In this document: piece after piece, positions 62,308 through 64,000 of the stretch
Layout of the letters: the number at the start of each line of letters is the position of its first letter
Numbering within the stretch: the stretch's first letter is position 1
Source: Trichoplax sp. H2
Taxonomy: Eukaryota; Placozoa; Uniplacotomia; Trichoplacea
Reading direction: 5' to 3'
DNA length: 64,000 nt
Assembly: GCA_003344405.1 (NCBI GenBank)
Contig: NOWV01000015.1
Coordinates: forward strand, 186,001 to 250,000
Translations under genes and position numbers: made by a program
Notes under the pieces: generated by a model
What the model was told of the DNA's origin: nothing
Seen by the model: only the letters and a program-made list of their open reading frames with translations
Database searches by the model: none

Positions 62308-64000
62308 AATAGAAAGTAATAGTTAGCAAATAAGATATTTCGTTTCTAATTAATTCTGGCTGGGTTTATCTAGGCAGTTACAGCATGCCATTAGGATTAT
62401 TTAATGATTGCCAAATTAATAAAGTAGATAATTCGTTATTTTAATGAAATAGCAGTAAATAGTCAGGAAATGAACTGTTAGTTTTCTAACATAGATCATG
62501 GCTGGCATCTATCCACGGAGAGCCGCAGCATAAAATTAAGAAGCCTAAATGGCTATAATCGTGATATACTTGATAGATAGTTCTTTCTTTTATAAAATAG
62601 TAATAGGGAACTAACGAATTAATTATTAATTTCCTACTAGATTTTATCTATGATAGATCGCAGCAGCTAGCAAGTCTGTTAGTGCTGCTTCGACAAATTC
62701 CTATGGTAATATCTACTAGAAAGCGACAACAAAGCATTTTCTCTGATTTATTTCCTACTCAATAGAAAAAACTACTTCTGTACTGTATATAATCAGTTCT
62801 AGGGATCAATTCATAAATTGTGAACTTTTATGGTAGATTACGAGCACTATAACGAGCTTTACTGATCAATTATAGGCTTATACAGTAATTTAGTTATTAT
62901 TACATATCTTTTGAAGAAACAATTCGGTTCTTGCTTTGCCGATAAAGAATCATGAATTCACATACTTGTATATCCGTGTTAATAATTAATTAATCATACT
63001 TATTTATATTACAGCTGTATTTTTAGAGATAAACGTCAAAGAAGTTTTCCGTAATGAAAATTAAAATTTACTCAATATTAGATGATTGATATGCTAAGTT
63101 TATTACAGCTAGAGGGGCTATTATTTGATGAATTATAAAATAGATAAATAGGATGTTATGATGCTGAAGTTATTATAGTATGATAGCAATAAATGGCAAA
63201 GCAAACGATAGATAGATAGGCTCTAGACTGCATAAGTTATTGACTACTTTTATACTCATCTTAGTAAAATTTAATGATTGTTATTATCAGGACAAGATCA
63301 TTCAACTCTGCAATGACTGTCATTTTCTTATTGACATCTAAAATAATTTCATTATTACAAGTTTCTTTAATATTCCTAATCGTATCAAAAATTATCTACA
63401 GTAAAATATAGGTGAAAACATGCAAATTACTACATTTATCGCTGATAATACCCCTTCAATTAAATTACTGGATTTACTATGCAAATTAGTACAAACAAAT
63501 CTGTTGGTATTGTAGACCCAAATGACTAGTTGGCACAACGAAATTTGCGAAACAAGATGTCAACATAAGGCTGATGAATTATTTTTATTAACGTAATTAA
63601 TCTATATTGCAATTTATTCTTAATGAGAGTTATTGTTAAAATGTTAAGTTTTGTTGTGATATTTTAGGTGCTGCTTGTCTCGATCGAGATTATAACATAA
63701 GTGGATTAGCTGAAGTATAGATCCTTTCTCTTCATTAACCCGACAAATCTGGCTCATGGCATTCTCTTTACTAGAATTATCTTATAAGGCTAATTTTATG
63801 GCAAGCACCTTAAGTTCTACTCTGCTATCGTCCTGTAGGCAAGTATTTAATCATTGCGGGAAGTTTCATTTTAACCAGCTGAAACTAGAGCTACAACTGC
63901 TATAATTTGATAGTAGTAATAATCGTTGGTTAAATAATATTCATATTTTTAATATAGATATACATACTTGGAAAAGGTTTATATCACTAAATAAATTAAT
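62308..64000. other. non-coding stretch, nothing recognised
   Basis: AT-rich, with short GATA-rich runs (e.g. near 63208), no ORF above 60 codons and no repeat array. Confidence 0.5.

Overview
The window is AT-rich animal-type DNA with sparse genes, introns and long non-coding stretches. I infer a placozoan (Trichoplax-like) genome. The grounds are a same-strand set of paralogous, mostly single-exon seven-transmembrane receptors, a local family of kinesin-light-chain-type tetratricopeptide (TPR) genes, and small GT-AG introns. No database was available, so the assignment is an inference.

Layout. 1-8.1 kb: no confident gene; a tandem repeat (1.05-1.5 kb), an assembly gap flanked by two haplotype versions of one locus (1.78-3.02 kb) and a solo-LTR-like element (7.0-7.6 kb). 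8.1-33.4 kb: three paralogous receptor genes on the + strand at about 8.1, 20.4 and 32.4 kb, separated by about 11 kb of non-coding DNA holding a second gap with a filled and an empty allele of the same LTR, local repeats (23.4-25.2 kb), a tRNA-like relic (27.9 kb) and a repeat/hairpin island (28.9-29.5 kb). 35-41 kb: a solo LTR, then a large TPR gene on the - strand (1127 residues, three exons that I could splice), with a tandem repeat at its 5' side. 41-50 kb: no gene, but a nest of solo LTRs around a third gap, again with filled and empty alleles. 51.8-62.3 kb: two further TPR genes on the + strand, tandem repeats flanking the first of them, a third copy of the first LTR family and a decayed TPR unit.

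How the genes relate. The three receptors share a degenerate class-A-like 7TM plan in which the usual switch residues of TM2, TM3 and TM7 are replaced; one copy has also lost both disulfide cysteines. The three TPR genes share a paralogous N-terminal region, and each begins with Met-Gly and has Ser at position 6, the pattern of N-myristoylated proteins. This suggests membrane- or cilium-anchored TPR scaffolds. Nothing in the sequence links the receptor family to the TPR family directly.

All three 20-N gaps sit exactly where two haplotypes differ structurally, so each is best read as a false duplication of one heterozygous locus. Two of these show segregating LTR insertions.
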